Shown: positions 8,083 to 16,570 of the stretch, piece by piece | How positions within the stretch are numbered: position 1 is the stretch's first letter | Layout: each line of letters starts with the position of its first letter | Source of the DNA: Desulfallas sp. Bu1-1 | GTDB lineage: Bacteria > Bacillota > Desulfotomaculia > Desulfotomaculales > Desulfallaceae | Length of the DNA stretch: 64,000 bases | Direction of reading: 5' to 3' | Assembly (NCBI RefSeq): GCF_015594625.1 | Contig: NZ_JADNRQ010000006.1 | Location: 124,001-188,000, forward strand | The notes under the pieces: generated by a model | The model's input: the letters and a program-made list of their open reading frames with translations, nothing else | What the model was told of the DNA's origin: nothing | Databases searched by the model: none | Program-made: the position numbers and the translations under genes

Positions 8083-8120
8083 AAAGCCCAGTATGTCGAT
8101 TATTTGACATACTGGGCTTT
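8083..8120 (+). terminator. Perfect hairpin terminator in leader before the glycyl radical enzyme
   Basis: 15-bp perfect arms, AAAGCCCAGTATGTC and GACATACTGGGCTTT, enclose an 8-base loop; the second arm itself ends in CTTT. It lies 136 bases before the glycyl radical enzyme and downstream of a promoter-like sequence. It could be an attenuator of that operon or the end of a short transcript of about 140 nt. Confidence 0.7.
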
Positions 8121-8255
8121 CTGTATTTTGGGTGCTTATTTCAATAAATAAGTTGGAGGTGTACAAATCTAAAGTTAGCTTCATTGGAGTTACTATTGAT
8201 TCAGGTTACCAATAATTAAGTAACAAAATTTTGGATAAGAAAGAGAGGGATTAAC

Positions 8256-10742
8256 ATGGAAGCTGCGGCGAAAGTGCTTACACCGCAAGAGGAGAGAATA
8301 ATTAAGGGACTGGATAAGGAAGAGCTGACAACCGAAGAGGCGAAAAATAAAAGGCAAAGAGTAAATAAGTTATTGGCTAGATTTAGGAAAGTACCGCGTG
8401 TAGATATTCAGAGAGCCCTTCTGTTTACCGAGTCATTTCAAGAAACAGAGAGTTTACCGATGGTGCTCAGGTGGGCCAAGGCTATGGAAAATGTACTTAA
8501 TAAAATTGAAGTTGTTATAAATGACGATGAGTTAATTGTTGGTACGTGTGGCGGGACAGGGAGACATAGTATTTTGTACCCCGAGCTCAGGGGTTGCTGG
8601 CTGGAGGAAGGATTACAAAGGCTTAAAGAGCAAGGCGCTTATCTTGTATCAGACGAGGATATTAAAACAGTTAAGGAAAAAATTGTGCCGTACTGGCGCG
8701 GCAAGACAGCGCACGAGACATATATAAGCCTGCTGCCAGAGGAAACACGGTATTTGATTTATGGTGACGATAGTTACGGTGCATCAGGTTTGATGCAGGA
8801 TAATGCAAATATAAATGCCACGCTGAACTGGGCGGTGGACTATCAAAAGGTTTTGGAAAAAGGTTTTCTCGGTATCAAAAAAGACGCGGAAGAAAAATTA
8901 AATTCGCTGGATGTTGTTGACCCGCAAAATCACATTCGAAAAGCACCTTTTTTGAAGGCCGTTATTATTGTATGTGACGCAATGATCGCTTTTGCCAAAA
9001 GGTATGCGGAACTGGCCAGGGAAATGGCACGGAATGAAAAAGATGAAATCAGAAAGAAAGAACTTGAGCGGATAGCCGAGGTGTGTGAATGGGTTCCAGC
9101 CAATCCCGCCAGAACATTCCACGAGGCGGTGCAGTCGCAGTGGTTTACCCAGCTCGGTTGCAGGTTGGAGCAGCCAACAACAGGAGTTATATCCAATGGT
9201 AGGATTGACCAGTACCTTTATCCTTATTACAAAAAAGACCTGGAGGAAGGGCGTATAAACGAAGATTCTGCGCTGGAGTTGCTTGAATGCCTCTGGTTGA
9301 AAATAGCTGATTTTGTACCACTAAATGCAACCAACGCGAAATCTTTCTGGGAAGGATATGCCCACTTTGAGCAGACCGTTATTGGCGGACAGACAAGGAA
9401 TGGCCAAGATGCCACCAATGAGTTGTCATATTTGATACTAAAATCCAAAAAAGAATTCCCGCTGCATTATCCTGATCTATCCGTCAGAATACATTCCCAA
9501 ACCCCGGAGCCGTTTTTACGTGAAGTATGCGAGTTAATCAGGGAAGGAACAGGTTTTCCGAAGCTTCTGAACGACGAGGAAATCATACCGCACTTGCTGG
9601 CCCAGGGGGCGACGCTGGAGGACGCCAGAGACTATACCGGTTGTGCGTGCACGGAAATCAGGATGATCAACACCAGCACCTATATGGTTGTTGGTGGAAA
9701 CATCAACTTGCCCGCGGCGCTGGAGATGGCGTTAAACGACGGTGTGCTTAAACTGAAAGGTAATAAACAACGGCTTGGTGTGACCACCGGGGATGCAAGA
9801 AACTTTGCCACCTTTGATGAATTGATAAACGCATTCCGGCTGCAGGTAGAATACCTGGTAAGGCATTTCTATATCAGACAAACTGCCTTAGAGATGACAA
9901 ATGCAATGAAATTGGCCGCACCGCTCATGTCCAGTTTGCACGATGTTTGTATGAATGAACTCACCGATATTCACCAACCCCTCAAAGGTGGGGTGTCCGC
10001 AGATACAGGCAATATTAACCTCAATGGCTTTGGTACTGCTGTAGAATCCCTGGCAGCCATTAAGAAACTTGTATATGATGATAAAAAAATTACGATGAAT
10101 GAATTGCTGGAAGCGCTCGAAGCCAACTTCGAAGGGAAAGAAGCACTGCGGCAGATGCTACTGAATGCACCAAAATACGGTAATAACGACCCCTATGCGG
10201 ATCAAATTGCCCGGGAAGTTGATGCCATGCTTCTTACAACTGCAAGAAAGTTTAAAACCCCAAACGGCCATCAATATATAAAGTTTGTGCCGGTAACTTC
10301 GCATGTCGGTTTGGGCGTGGTTATGGGGGCCACTCCTAATGGCCGAAAAGCCGGTGAACCATTATCGGAGGGTATATCACCAACCCAAGGTGTTGACATG
10401 AAGGGGCCGCTATCTACTCTTCTATCGATTGACAGGGCAAAAAGCAGAAAATATGCCAACAGCCTTGCCAGGCTACTGAATATAAAACTCAGCCCGCAAG
10501 TTGTGGCCGGGGAAAAAGGACTGCAGGATCTTATGTCCATGGTAAGGACATTTTGTGATCTAAAGCTCTGGCACCTGCAATTCAATATTTTAAACAGTGA
10601 TATTTTAAGGGATGCGCAGAAAAATCCTGAAAAGTACCGCAATCTAATAGTAAGGGTGGCCGGATACAGCGCTTACTTTGTAGACCTCAGCCCGCAGTTG
10701 CAGAATGAAATTATTAATAGAACCGAGCATCAACATATGTAG
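8256..10742 (+). CDS. Glycyl radical enzyme, PFL2-type, substrate unknown
   Basis: The 828-residue protein has the full glycyl radical enzyme layout. The C-terminal loop VRVAGYSAYF carries the radical glycine (Gly803), preceded by HLQFNI and the DAQKNPEKYR block. The active-site loop reads DYTGCACTE (residues 459-467). By alignment with the GCVE loop of dehydratase/lyase members, Cys465 is the likely thiyl residue with Glu467 as general base, and Cys463 is an extra cysteine. This excludes classical pyruvate formate-lyase (adjacent Cys-Cys). The family includes diol dehydratases, choline and isethionate lyases, and decarboxylases; I cannot assign the substrate. GAGAGGGA precedes the ATG. The activase follows, then transporters and dehydrogenases. 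Confidence 0.9.
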   Translation: MEAAAKVLTPQEERIIKGLDKEELTTEEAKNKRQRVNKLLARFRKVPRVDIQRALLFTESFQETESLPMVLRWAKAMENVLNKIEVVINDDELIVGTCGGTGRHSILYPELRGCWLEEGLQRLKEQGAYLVSDEDIKTVKEKIVPYWRGKTAHETYISLLPEETRYLIYGDDSYGASGLMQDNANINATLNWAVDYQKVLEKGFLGIKKDAEEKLNSLDVVDPQNHIRKAPFLKAVIIVCDAMIAFAKRYAELAREMARNEKDEIRKKELERIAEVCEWVPANPARTFHEAVQSQWFTQLGCRLEQPTTGVISNGRIDQYLYPYYKKDLEEGRINEDSALELLECLWLKIADFVPLNATNAKSFWEGYAHFEQTVIGGQTRNGQDATNELSYLILKSKKEFPLHYPDLSVRIHSQTPEPFLREVCELIREGTGFPKLLNDEEIIPHLLAQGATLEDARDYTGCACTEIRMINTSTYMVVGGNINLPAALEMALNDGVLKLKGNKQRLGVTTGDARNFATFDELINAFRLQVEYLVRHFYIRQTALEMTNAMKLAAPLMSSLHDVCMNELTDIHQPLKGGVSADTGNINLNGFGTAVESLAAIKKLVYDDKKITMNELLEALEANFEGKEALRQMLLNAPKYGNNDPYADQIAREVDAMLLTTARKFKTPNGHQYIKFVPVTSHVGLGVVMGATPNGRKAGEPLSEGISPTQGVDMKGPLSTLLSIDRAKSRKYANSLARLLNIKLSPQVVAGEKGLQDLMSMVRTFCDLKLWHLQFNILNSDILRDAQKNPEKYRNLIVRVAGYSAYFVDLSPQLQNEIINRTEHQHM

Positions 10743-10767
10743 CCAATCCGCATTTGCATAAAACTGA

Positions 10768-10802
10768 TGCTCTCCGCTGTTTTAAAAAAGCAGCGGAGAG
10801 CA
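10768..10802 (+). terminator. Hairpin between glycyl radical enzyme and activase
   Basis: 12-bp perfect arms (TGCTCTCCGCTG/CAGCGGAGAGCA) have an 11-base loop and no T-run. It probably lowers expression of the downstream activase or protects the upstream mRNA. Confidence 0.6.
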
Positions 10803-10833
10803 ATTTGTTATTTCAAAAAAAGGGGAGTTGTGA

Positions 10834-11784
10834 ATGGATAATGATACAGGGAGTGTCAATCATAAGTTGGGCCGCGTGTTTAATATCCAAAAGTTTTCCG
10901 TTCATGACGGGCCGGGCATTCGGGATGTAGTGTTTATGAAAGGATGCCCGTTGCGGTGTCTATGGTGCTGCAATCCGGAATCGCAAAATACATTTCCAGA
11001 AATAGGTTATATCCAAAATAAGTGCATAGGTATACAAGAATGTGGGTATTGCATTAAGGCATGTCCTAAAAAAGCCATTAAGAACTCCACGATCGAAACG
11101 CCAAAAATCGATATTGACAGGCGGTTGTGTGATCATTGCGGCAAGTGTGTCGACGTTTGCCCGGCCAGGGCGATTACGTTATTTGGTCAGATGGTGTCCG
11201 TGGAAGACGTGATCAAAGAGGTTCAAGGCGGCAATGCTTCCTGGAGAACCGGCGGAGGAATTACGGTAAGTGGTGGAGAATTGCTGTTGCAAGCAGACTT
11301 TGTTCATGATTTGTTGAAAGAGTGCAAAAAACACGGCATCGACACGGCAATAGAAACCAGCGGGTATGGTGATTGGAGGGAATTAGAAAGAATTTGCCGG
11401 CATTGCAACTTGATTTTTTACGATGTTAAGTGCATGGATTCAGATAAACATAAAGCGTTTACGGGAGTTAACAACGAGGTAATCTTGGATAACATTTTGA
11501 AAGTAGCCAGTCAATTTCCCGAGACGCCGGTAATTGTGAGAACCCCTGTAATACCTGAATTCAATGATTCCTGGAAAGATATAAAAGCTATTGTGGAATT
11601 TATCACCCAACTCCAAAACCTGACAGAGTATGAACTGATGGCTTATCACGCTTTCGGTGAACCCAAGTACAGGCAATTAGGAAGAAAATATCGATTAGAA
11701 CGCGTTAAACCACCGAAAAAGGAATATATCTCCGATTTACAGCAAAGAGCAAATGCTATTTTAAAGAAAAAAAGTTATAAATAA
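10834..11784 (+). CDS. Glycyl radical enzyme activase (radical SAM)
   Basis: The 316-residue radical SAM enzyme has the activase version of the cluster motif, GCPLRCLWC (Cys38, Cys42, Cys45), after the typical VHDGPGIR segment. A two-cluster ferredoxin insert follows (CGYCIKACP and CDHCGKCVDVCP). The SAM-binding GGE-type stretch (TVSGGELLLQ) is present. It installs the glycyl radical by abstracting H from Gly803 of the enzyme coded just upstream, using S-adenosylmethionine and reduced ferredoxin. The ferredoxin insert is normal for activases of PFL2-type enzymes and absent from classical PflA. It starts 92 bases after the enzyme gene, past a hairpin. Confidence 0.93.
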   Translation: MDNDTGSVNHKLGRVFNIQKFSVHDGPGIRDVVFMKGCPLRCLWCCNPESQNTFPEIGYIQNKCIGIQECGYCIKACPKKAIKNSTIETPKIDIDRRLCDHCGKCVDVCPARAITLFGQMVSVEDVIKEVQGGNASWRTGGGITVSGGELLLQADFVHDLLKECKKHGIDTAIETSGYGDWRELERICRHCNLIFYDVKCMDSDKHKAFTGVNNEVILDNILKVASQFPETPVIVRTPVIPEFNDSWKDIKAIVEFITQLQNLTEYELMAYHAFGEPKYRQLGRKYRLERVKPPKKEYISDLQQRANAILKKKSYK

Positions 11785-11839
11785 TTTGTAACATACGTGA
11801 GAACTGGGATAACAATTCCAAAACGGGAGAATTGTGTAG

Positions 11840-12841
11840 ATGAGGGTGGCAAACTTTATTAATAAACACTTAATTGCTCTTTTAATGGGAGTAATTTGTT
11901 TGGGGCTGTTTTTAGGATATCTATACCCGGAAAGTGGGAAACGTTTGGAAATTTTTTACCCTTTAACACTTTTTATTATGCTTTTTCCGATGATGGTTAC
12001 GATTAAAATTAGCGAAGTTGTCAAGGCGTCTAAACGACTGGGTTTTATGACAGTGGTAACGTTTTTAAACTATATTGTCTCCCCTCTCCTGGCGGCGCTT
12101 TTAGGGTATATCTTTTTATCCGGTTATCCCGATTTTGCCATAGGGCTAATTATTAACGGAACGGTTCCTTGCGGGGGCATGATTGTGGCTTGGACCGCAA
12201 TGTCCAGGGGCAATACACCCTTGACCCTGGTTATTGTGGTAATCAGCCTCCTGGCCGGTATTTTATTGATTCCGTTTTGGATTTGGGCTTTGGCGGGCAA
12301 GTATGTGCCCGTCGATCCATGGAATATGTTGCATACAATTTTTTATACTATTGTAGTACCTTTGTTTCTGGGAAATATAACAAGAATAGGGATAATAAGA
12401 AAATGGGGTCGGGAAAAATTCGATGAATTAAAATCAGTATTTTCGGCAGTTTCGGCTTTAGGCTTTTTTGCGGTTTTCTTTATCGCCATGATGTCTCAAT
12501 CGGAGGTATTGTTAAAAAACCCGCAATATTTGGGTATTGTTACCTTACCATTAATAGTCTTCTATGTTCTTCTTCTTGGTGCAACTATCCTCTACGCCTG
12601 GTTCGCTCGAATCAATTATCCGGACATGGTATCCCTTTTTTATGGGGTTAACGCTAAAAATGCCTCTATTGCGTTAGCGCTGGCTGTTGTTTTCTTTTCA
12701 CCCTTAACAGTGTTAATTCTTGCGGTTAAACCGGTTGTTCAAGTAATATTTATGACAATATTTTATAAGATTTCACCTTATTTACAGGAATACTGGGTTA
12801 AGGTTTCCAACCCAAGCAGCAGTAAGTGTGTCAAAACGTAG
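11840..12841 (+). CDS. BASS-superfamily (bile acid:Na+ symporter/ACR3-like) transporter
   Basis: This 333-residue integral membrane protein has about ten hydrophobic segments. It carries the superfamily's signature in mid-protein (NGTVPCGGMIVAWTAMSRGN) and a second half with the YGVNAKNASIALALA motif. These proteins carry organic acids or, in ACR3, arsenite, usually Na+ or H+ coupled. Its place in a catabolic cluster favours an organic-anion role. CGGGAG precedes the ATG. It is the third gene of the glycyl radical cluster, so import of substrate or release of product is plausible but not shown. Confidence 0.78.
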   Translation: MRVANFINKHLIALLMGVICLGLFLGYLYPESGKRLEIFYPLTLFIMLFPMMVTIKISEVVKASKRLGFMTVVTFLNYIVSPLLAALLGYIFLSGYPDFAIGLIINGTVPCGGMIVAWTAMSRGNTPLTLVIVVISLLAGILLIPFWIWALAGKYVPVDPWNMLHTIFYTIVVPLFLGNITRIGIIRKWGREKFDELKSVFSAVSALGFFAVFFIAMMSQSEVLLKNPQYLGIVTLPLIVFYVLLLGATILYAWFARINYPDMVSLFYGVNAKNASIALALAVVFFSPLTVLILAVKPVVQVIFMTIFYKISPYLQEYWVKVSNPSSSKCVKT

Positions 12842-12970
12842 AATTTATAAAAGAGATCTTTTGTTATTTGTCAACAAGAATCAATAAATCTTAAAAATAG
12901 TGTTGAATAATTTAAAATATAATGCTAAATTATAAGTATGTGAAGTAACTTTCATAGTAGTGGAGGCGTT

Positions 12971-13303
12971 ATGGGCCACCTGGAAAAAAATGATTATGTT
13001 TTGGTAAGTGGTTTTGCTCAAACCCCAAAAGGGACTCCGCTTAATGAAATGTATAAGCATATCGGTGTACAGCTGTTAATGGACAGGAAAAGCAACCGTA
13101 TTATTAAATCTGATTTTAGCGTTATTTCCAGTCTTACCAAAGAAGTTCTACAAGATTTGGTTCAGGGGTATTGTATTGATGAACCTTTTGGGAATCTTGA
13201 AAATAAAATAAAAAAACATATGTCGATTCCATCTTTGGGGGCGGTTCTTCAAGCGATAAAATCCGCCATTGATCGTTATAAAGATACTTTTAAGGTCCAA
13301 TAG
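12971..13303 (+). CDS. DUF3870-like small protein
   Basis: The 110-residue soluble protein has a good ribosome site (GGAGG, 12968 side). The N-terminal region (VLVSGFAQTPKGTPL) and the later HIGVQLLMDRKSNRII and DFSVISSLTKEV blocks match my recollection of DUF3870, a small family without known function found near transport and catabolic genes. No catalytic motif or membrane segment is visible. A long stem-loop with a T-run follows, ending the first transcript of the cluster. Confidence 0.65.
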   Translation: MGHLEKNDYVLVSGFAQTPKGTPLNEMYKHIGVQLLMDRKSNRIIKSDFSVISSLTKEVLQDLVQGYCIDEPFGNLENKIKKHMSIPSLGAVLQAIKSAIDRYKDTFKVQ

Positions 13304-13386
13304 TTTTATTAAAACATTCCATGCTTACAAATATAGTAGCTGGTTACCTGTGGGTACTTGTCTAAAACATGTATCTATTAGCCGGT

Positions 13387-13453
13387 AATACCCAGCGCCA
13401 AAATCTACGGAACTTGTTCGGTAGGTTTTTTGGTGGTGGGTATTTCTTTTTTT
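13387..13453 (+). terminator. Intrinsic terminator after the DUF3870 gene
   Basis: A long stem with internal bulges pairs AATACCCA (13387-13394) with TGGGTATT (13437-13444), and CCAAAA with TTTTGG within. CTTTTTTTT follows. Confidence 0.75.
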
Positions 13454-13529
13454 AGCTGCTTTTTATTAGGATACTGTTTGTATTGATGGTAACCGATTAA
13501 ATTCAGAATTTTGCGAAGGGGAAATAGGC

Positions 13530-14435
13530 GTGGAAAGAATAGGTGTCATTGGTGTTGGGGGCATGGGTTCCCGCATGGTGAGGCGGTTATTGGCAAACGA
13601 CGCGGAAGTAAAAATTTATGACCTGGATCACAATAAGATGGAGCCACTTGTTCGGATGGGGGCAAAATTAGCAGTTTCACCGGCGGACGTGGCGGCAAGC
13701 AGCACATGCATAATCACTTGTGTTACCGGCGCGGAAGTCGTAGAGGCTGTTTTAACCGGTAATAAAGGGGTTATTGATTCTATTCAGCCAGACAGTGTGG
13801 TAGTAGAAACCACCACGTCTACCCCAACTGTCACGAGAAAAGTGGCCGCATTGTTGGAAAAAAAAGGCGCGTGCATTATTGATGCGCCCTTTTGTGGCGG
13901 GGTTAGTGCTGCCGATAAAGGTGAGTTATTATTCCTGGTTGGCGGAAAAGAAGATGTTCTTGAACGATGCCGCCCGGTCCTAAACGTTCTGGGGAAAGAC
14001 ACTATTCATGTCGGGGATTTGGGCTCAGGTCATGTAGCCAAAGCTGTAATTATGATGATGATGGGAGCAAATTTAATTGCCGCCGCTGAAATTATAGGAC
14101 TTGGAATCAAATCTGGTCTTGATCGTAACAAAATATTGGATGTCATTAATGTGAGCAGTGGCGAGAGTTTTATAACTTCCAGTTATTTTACTAATTATAG
14201 TTTATCGCAAACTTACGACTCTGATTATACATTGGAAAACGTGTTAAAAGAAATCCGGGTCTGTATGCAAATTGCTCATGAAATGGGGATCCCCGCCTTG
14301 GTGGGCACACGCGTTGAAGAGATTTACGCGTTGGCACACAATCAAGGGATGGGGTCGGGAGATGTTACAAAAATCGTTTCTTTTATCGAACATTTAATGG
14401 GTGTATCATCTTTGGGTCGTCAACCTGCCCGGTAA
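13530..14435 (+). CDS. Beta-hydroxyacid dehydrogenase family protein (HIBADH-like), first copy
   Basis: The 301-residue protein starts with GTG after GAAGGGG. The NAD(P) fold opens with GVIGVGGMGSRM, the substrate-binding loop reads TTTSTPTVT, and DAPFCGGVSAADKG follows. The catalytic Lys is in GSGHVAKAVIMMMM. The usual pattern is GxxxxxKxxNN, so the conserved Asn after the Lys is replaced by Met, which may alter substrate or activity. Family members oxidise 3-hydroxyisobutyrate or reduce tartronate semialdehyde, succinic semialdehyde or sulfolactaldehyde. A paralogue follows 15 bases later. Likely role: handling an aldehyde or hydroxyacid produced near the glycyl radical step (inference). 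Confidence 0.85.
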   Translation: MERIGVIGVGGMGSRMVRRLLANDAEVKIYDLDHNKMEPLVRMGAKLAVSPADVAASSTCIITCVTGAEVVEAVLTGNKGVIDSIQPDSVVVETTTSTPTVTRKVAALLEKKGACIIDAPFCGGVSAADKGELLFLVGGKEDVLERCRPVLNVLGKDTIHVGDLGSGHVAKAVIMMMMGANLIAAAEIIGLGIKSGLDRNKILDVINVSSGESFITSSYFTNYSLSQTYDSDYTLENVLKEIRVCMQIAHEMGIPALVGTRVEEIYALAHNQGMGSGDVTKIVSFIEHLMGVSSLGRQPAR

Positions 14436-14450
14436 AAGGAGTGTTAAACT

Positions 14451-15350
14451 TTGGAACGGATCGGTTTTATCGGCCTTGGAGTAATGGGTAATTTAATGTG
14501 CCGGCGGGTGTTGTTATTGAAAAATCCTGTATCGGTCTACGATGTGGATAAAAAAGCAGTTGCCCGAATGGTGGAAGCCGGTGCGGAAGCAAGGAAATCG
14601 CCTGCAGAAGTGGCGGAATACAGCGATATTGTTCTTGCCTCATTACCGGATGATTCAGTAATAGAGAAGGTAATATTCGGGGAAAACGGTTTACTGGAAG
14701 GAATCAAGCCCGGAAATGTGTTTGTGGATTTATCCAGTTCTACCCCGGTCATGACAAAAAAAGTCGGCCAGGCTTTATTAGCTAAAGGGGCCGAGATGTT
14801 GGACGCTCCTGTAAGCCGCGGGGCACCCGCAGCAAAAGAAGGGACCCTTTCCATTATGGTGGGGGGTAAAATGGAAGTGATGGAGCGTTGTCGCTTTATC
14901 CTTGAACAACTGGGAACCGATATAATTCATGTCGGGGAGTTGGGGGCCGCCCATACTCTGAAGTCATTAAATAACTTGCTCTCCGCAACTAATTTAATTA
15001 CTTCCCTGGAAGGAACTATTATCGCAGCTAAAGCAGGGGTTGACCCTTTTAAATTCATCGAAGCGGTCAATGCAGGCAGCGGGCGCAGTCACATGACAAC
15101 GGTGCGGTATCCAAAATATTACCTGGCACGCAAATTTGAGTCGAACTTTTCTTTGAGGCTGATGTACAAAGATTGTTCCATTGCTTTGGATCTGGCTAAG
15201 CAACTGGGAACGCCGATGCTATTCTCCAGCATCACGCAACATATTTACGCTATGGCAATTAGTCAAGGAATGGGGGGTGAAGATAATACGAAGATAATGC
15301 TGCTCTTGGAAAAGCTGATGAATTATAGCATGGGAGTTGGTGGCAATTAG
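14451..15350 (+). CDS. Beta-hydroxyacid dehydrogenase family protein (HIBADH-like), second copy
   Basis: The 299-residue paralogue starts with TTG after AAAGGAG. It has GFIGLGVMGNLM, DLSSSTPVMTKK and DAPVSRGAPAAKEGTLSIMVGG. The canonical catalytic block is GAAHTLKSLNNLL, with Lys and both Asn residues present, unlike the first copy. It is probably the active NAD(P)-dependent dehydrogenase of the pair. The two genes may encode different specificities or a hetero-oligomer. Next comes a TAXI-TRAP binding protein. Confidence 0.88.
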   Translation: MERIGFIGLGVMGNLMCRRVLLLKNPVSVYDVDKKAVARMVEAGAEARKSPAEVAEYSDIVLASLPDDSVIEKVIFGENGLLEGIKPGNVFVDLSSSTPVMTKKVGQALLAKGAEMLDAPVSRGAPAAKEGTLSIMVGGKMEVMERCRFILEQLGTDIIHVGELGAAHTLKSLNNLLSATNLITSLEGTIIAAKAGVDPFKFIEAVNAGSGRSHMTTVRYPKYYLARKFESNFSLRLMYKDCSIALDLAKQLGTPMLFSSITQHIYAMAISQGMGGEDNTKIMLLLEKLMNYSMGVGGN

Positions 15351-15453
15351 AAGGAACAAGCAAAACAGTTAAAAAGTTTAAAAAAAAGCATCAATGATTA
15401 AGTTATACTTATTTACAGCGTAATCTTAATGCAAACAATTAGGAGGTAGTTAT

Positions 15454-16482
15454 ATGAAGAAGCATATAAAAGTTATAATATTACCGCTTTTGTTATCTTT
15501 AATCTTAGTCCTTTCCGCCTGCGGTAATTCCGGTACTAGTGATAACTCCGGCGGCACGGATTCGTCTTCCAAGAAGAATTGGCCCAAAGGGATTTCAATC
15601 TCTTCTGCACCGCTTGGAGGGACCTTCCAAGTTTATGCCACCGCCTGGGGAGACGTTATAAGTAAAAAGCTGGGTATTGCTACAAATGTCGAAGCTACTG
15701 CAGGACCAATCTCCAATATTCAGCTGGTTGATCGCGGAGACTCCGATGTGGGCATGGTTACAATGGGACCAGCATATGAAGCCTATAATGGAATCGGCTG
15801 GGCAGATAAAAAATACGAAAGTATCCGTACGATTTTCCCAATGTACGTTAGTTATTTGCACTGGTTCGTGTCGCCGAGCGCAAATGCCGCCTCAGTGTAT
15901 GATTTGGATGGAAAAATCATTGGTACGGGAGCAAAAGGGGGAACTCCTGATTATTACGGACAAAGATTGTTTAAAGATTTAGAAATTAATGTGAGTAGAA
16001 TTGTTAACGGTTCATTTAGCGAATATTCCAATCTAATGGCAGACGGAAAAATAGATGCATTTGGTGTTTTTGCTCCGACCGGACATCCAACGGGAACAGA
16101 GGTTATTAAAACGCAAAATGCCAAAGTGATCGGTGTAGGTGAAAAATCAAAAGAATTAGCCAAACAATACGGTATTACTTCTGGAATTATTAAGGCCAAC
16201 AGTTATGAAGGGCAATCGGAAGACATTGAAACTTTAACCATTTGGAGTGCTTTTATCGTTAAAAAAGATCTTCCCGAAGATTTTGTTTATGAGCTCGTAA
16301 AAACTACTTTTGAAAGTAAACCAGAATTAGCAAAGGCGGTTAAACAGGCGGAGGAATTATCCGTTGATGTCGTGCCGGAATCAATTATTACCGTTCCATT
16401 ACACCCGGGGGCCATCAAGTTTTATGAGGAAAAGGGTATTAAATTGCCGGATTCCGCTTACCCTCCGGAATATAAGAAATAA
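15454..16482 (+). CDS. TAXI-family TRAP transporter solute-binding lipoprotein
   Basis: The 342-residue lipoprotein has a signal peptide ending in the lipobox LSAC (Cys23), a Ser/Gly-rich linker and a TAXI-type binding fold (SAPLGGTFQVYATAWGDVISKK, DVGMVTMGPAYEAYNG, GAKGGTPDYYGQRLF). TAXI proteins work with fused TRAP permeases to import small organic acids driven by an ion gradient. AGGAGG precedes the ATG. A strong hairpin separates it from the permease gene, typical where the binding protein is needed in excess. The ligand cannot be assigned. Confidence 0.9.
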   Translation: MKKHIKVIILPLLLSLILVLSACGNSGTSDNSGGTDSSSKKNWPKGISISSAPLGGTFQVYATAWGDVISKKLGIATNVEATAGPISNIQLVDRGDSDVGMVTMGPAYEAYNGIGWADKKYESIRTIFPMYVSYLHWFVSPSANAASVYDLDGKIIGTGAKGGTPDYYGQRLFKDLEINVSRIVNGSFSEYSNLMADGKIDAFGVFAPTGHPTGTEVIKTQNAKVIGVGEKSKELAKQYGITSGIIKANSYEGQSEDIETLTIWSAFIVKKDLPEDFVYELVKTTFESKPELAKAVKQAEELSVDVVPESIITVPLHPGAIKFYEEKGIKLPDSAYPPEYKK

Positions 16483-16493
16483 GTAAGGTTATT

Positions 16494-16526
16494 TTCTAGC
16501 CGGTGGAACGTTTTCACCGGCTAGAA
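16494..16526 (+). terminator. Intercistronic hairpin between binding protein and permease
   Basis: Perfect 12-bp arms, TTCTAGCCGGTG and CACCGGCTAGAA, have a 9-base loop and no T-run. It is likely an mRNA-stabilising element giving excess binding protein. Confidence 0.7.
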
Positions 16527-16570
16527 GTCACCTTTCTGAAAGGGTCACTTTTTGGAAGAGGGGGAATTGT

